Positions 13,466 to 14,034 of a DNA stretch of 14,034 nucleotides are shown one piece after another. The notes beneath the pieces are model-generated. The model was not told the DNA's origin, made no database searches, and saw only the letters and a program-made list of their open reading frames with translations. Every line of letters starts with the position of its first letter. Within the stretch, counting starts at the first letter, position 1. The DNA is from Bacillota bacterium (GTDB taxonomy: Bacteria > Bacillota > Clostridia > Lachnospirales > Lachnospiraceae), in assembly GCA_023420935.1 (NCBI GenBank), contig JAEZUR010000018.1, positions 1 through 14,034 on the forward strand, read 5' to 3'. Made by a program: the position numbers and the translations under genes.

Positions 13466-13539
13466 TGGACCTTCGGGGACTCGAACCCAGGACCGATCGG
13501 TTATGAGCCGATTGCTCTAACCAACTGAGCTAAAGGTCC
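13466..13539 (-). tRNA. tRNA with CAU anticodon (Ile2 or elongator Met)
   Basis: 74-nt cloverleaf with acceptor GGACCTT/AAGGTCC, anticodon arm ATCGG-CTCATAA-CCGAT and discriminator A. The G1-C72 pair rules out initiator tRNA-fMet. The acceptor and D arm match what I recall of B. subtilis tRNA-Ile2, in which C34 is modified to lysidine by TilS, but elongator Met cannot be excluded by eye. The T stem CTGGG/CCCCG has a T-C mismatch at its second pair. No CCA encoded. Confidence 0.9.
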
Positions 13540-13568
13540 ATATATCCATAACCTAAATTATGTTTAAG

Positions 13569-13640
13569 TGACTCATACGGGAATCGAACCCGTGTTACCG
13601 CCGTGAAAGGGCGATGTCTTAACCGCTTGACCAATGAGCC
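13569..13640 (-). tRNA. tRNA-Glu (anticodon UUC)
   Basis: 72-nt cloverleaf with anticodon arm TCGCC-CTTTCAC-GGCGG, acceptor GGCTCAT/ATGAGTC and discriminator A, like Bacillus tRNA-Glu. First gene after the internal promoter, about nine bases from its -10 box. No CCA encoded. Confidence 0.95.
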
Positions 13641-13649
13641 ATGAATGAT

Positions 13650-13679
13650 ATTATATCATATTTCTTGTTGTTCTGTCAA
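13650..13679 (-). promoter_or_regulatory. Consensus promoter inside the tRNA cluster
   Basis: Perfect TTGACA (13679-13674) and perfect TATAAT (13655-13650) with an 18-base spacer and a TGn extension of the -10 box. It lies between tRNA-Asn and tRNA-Glu and can transcribe the seven downstream tRNAs independently of the rRNA operon. Confidence 0.9.
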
Positions 13680-13706
13680 TTACTTATCCTGACTCTTATG
13701 CCAATC

Positions 13707-13729
13707 ATTTTGACTAGTTTCGTCAAAAT
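13707..13729 (-). other. 8-bp hairpin just after tRNA-Asn
   Basis: ATTTTGAC (13707-13714) pairs with GTCAAAAT (13722-13729) around a seven-base loop. On the minus strand it begins three bases after tRNA-Asn and lacks a T-run, so it could be a weak terminator of the rRNA operon or a 3' processing signal. Confidence 0.45.
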
Positions 13730-13732
13730 AAA

Positions 13733-13804
13733 CTCCCCGAGTTGGGCTCGAACCAACAACCCCACGGTTAACAGCCGTGTGCTCTACCATTGAGCTATCG
13801 AGGA
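13733..13804 (-). tRNA. tRNA-Asn (anticodon GUU)
   Basis: 72-nt cloverleaf with acceptor TCCTCGA/TCGGGGA, anticodon arm CACGG-CTGTTAA-CCGTG and discriminator G. It follows the 3' end of 23S rRNA by 120 bases and has no promoter of its own, so it is probably the last gene of the rRNA operon. No CCA encoded. Confidence 0.95.
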
Positions 13805-13924
13805 ATATTTCTTTTCTAGTATCCTAAGAATATTAAATTCTCTGAGAATGCAATATTGCTCTCGATACCTTCAAAACTACACACTGTATGACTTCCAATT
13901 CACAAATATTTAGACCAGATTTTT

Positions 13925-14034
13925 GGTCAAGCCCTCGACCTATTAGTATTAATCAGCTACATGTGTTACCACACTTCCACCTTTAACCTATCCACCTCGT
14001 CGTCTTCAAGGGGTCTTACTAGCTTATGCTATGG
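13925..14034 (-). rRNA. 23S ribosomal RNA, 3' end (partial)
   Basis: The minus strand has the conserved 3' end of bacterial 23S rRNA: CCTTGAAGACGACGAGGT, then GGTTAAAGGTGGAAGTG, then GTAGCTGATTAATACTAATA and GGTCGAGGGCTTGACC, with the mature end near 13925. The gene continues beyond the right edge. GACC at its 3' end can pair with GGTC a few bases beyond (13913-13916). The 120-base spacer to tRNA-Asn holds a GCAATATTGC palindrome (13850-13859) but no 5S rRNA. Confidence 0.95.

Overview
The window looks like chromosomal DNA from a low-GC, Gram-positive, endospore-forming plant-polysaccharide degrader. It best fits the Lachnospiraceae (Clostridium cluster XIVa, Lachnoclostridium phytofermentans-like). 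This is inferred from AT-rich spacers, strong GGAGG ribosome binding sites, TTGACA/TATAAT promoters, tRNA genes without encoded CCA, a very large modular secreted xylanase, and a CwlD-like amidase. No transposase, integrase, phage gene or CRISPR array is visible.

Layout. At 1-186 (+) is the C-terminal end of a KdpE-type response regulator, closed by a strong terminator. Every other protein gene is on the minus strand. At 317-4207 is a secreted 1296-residue GH10 xylanase (CBM22-CBM22-GH10-CBM9-like-CBM9-linker-unknown domain-Ig-like). Its upstream region carries several palindromic elements. At 4437-6401 are a YitT-family membrane protein and a GT4 glycosyltransferase resembling glycolipid (LafB/CpoA-type) synthases. 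Between that GT4 gene and a seven-tRNA operon (Pro-Gly-Arg-His-Gln-Lys-Leu, 6597-7350) lies a long inverted repeat predicted to fold as RNA.

At 7547-9810 is a compact operon: an N-acetylmuramoyl-L-alanine amidase with a TTG start, an XTP/dITP pyrophosphatase (RdgB) and a YfcE-type metallophosphoesterase. At 9904-11409 a THUMP-domain rRNA methyltransferase (RlmL/YpsC type) and a rhodanese-like protein form a second unit. Next come a 107-residue Asn/Ser/Thr-rich protein built on 48-bp tandem repeats (11542-11865), an intergenic unit that looks like a small RNA gene on the plus strand (about 12002-12121), and a DUF1700/HAAS-type membrane protein (12208-12735).

The right end is stable-RNA territory read on the minus strand: the 3' end of a 23S rRNA gene (13925-14034), tRNA-Asn without an intervening 5S gene, then a consensus promoter that opens a second seven-tRNA run (Glu, CAU, Thr, Asp, Val, Leu, Arg) ending in a terminator at 12889-12916.

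The main candidates for something undescribed are the predicted C-rich small RNA at 12002-12121, the repeat protein beside it with a sigma-G-like promoter, the RNA hairpin ahead of the glycosyltransferase, and the cluster of palindromes ahead of the xylanase. The small RNA and the hairpin are predictions from sequence alone; no homology search or folding program was run.
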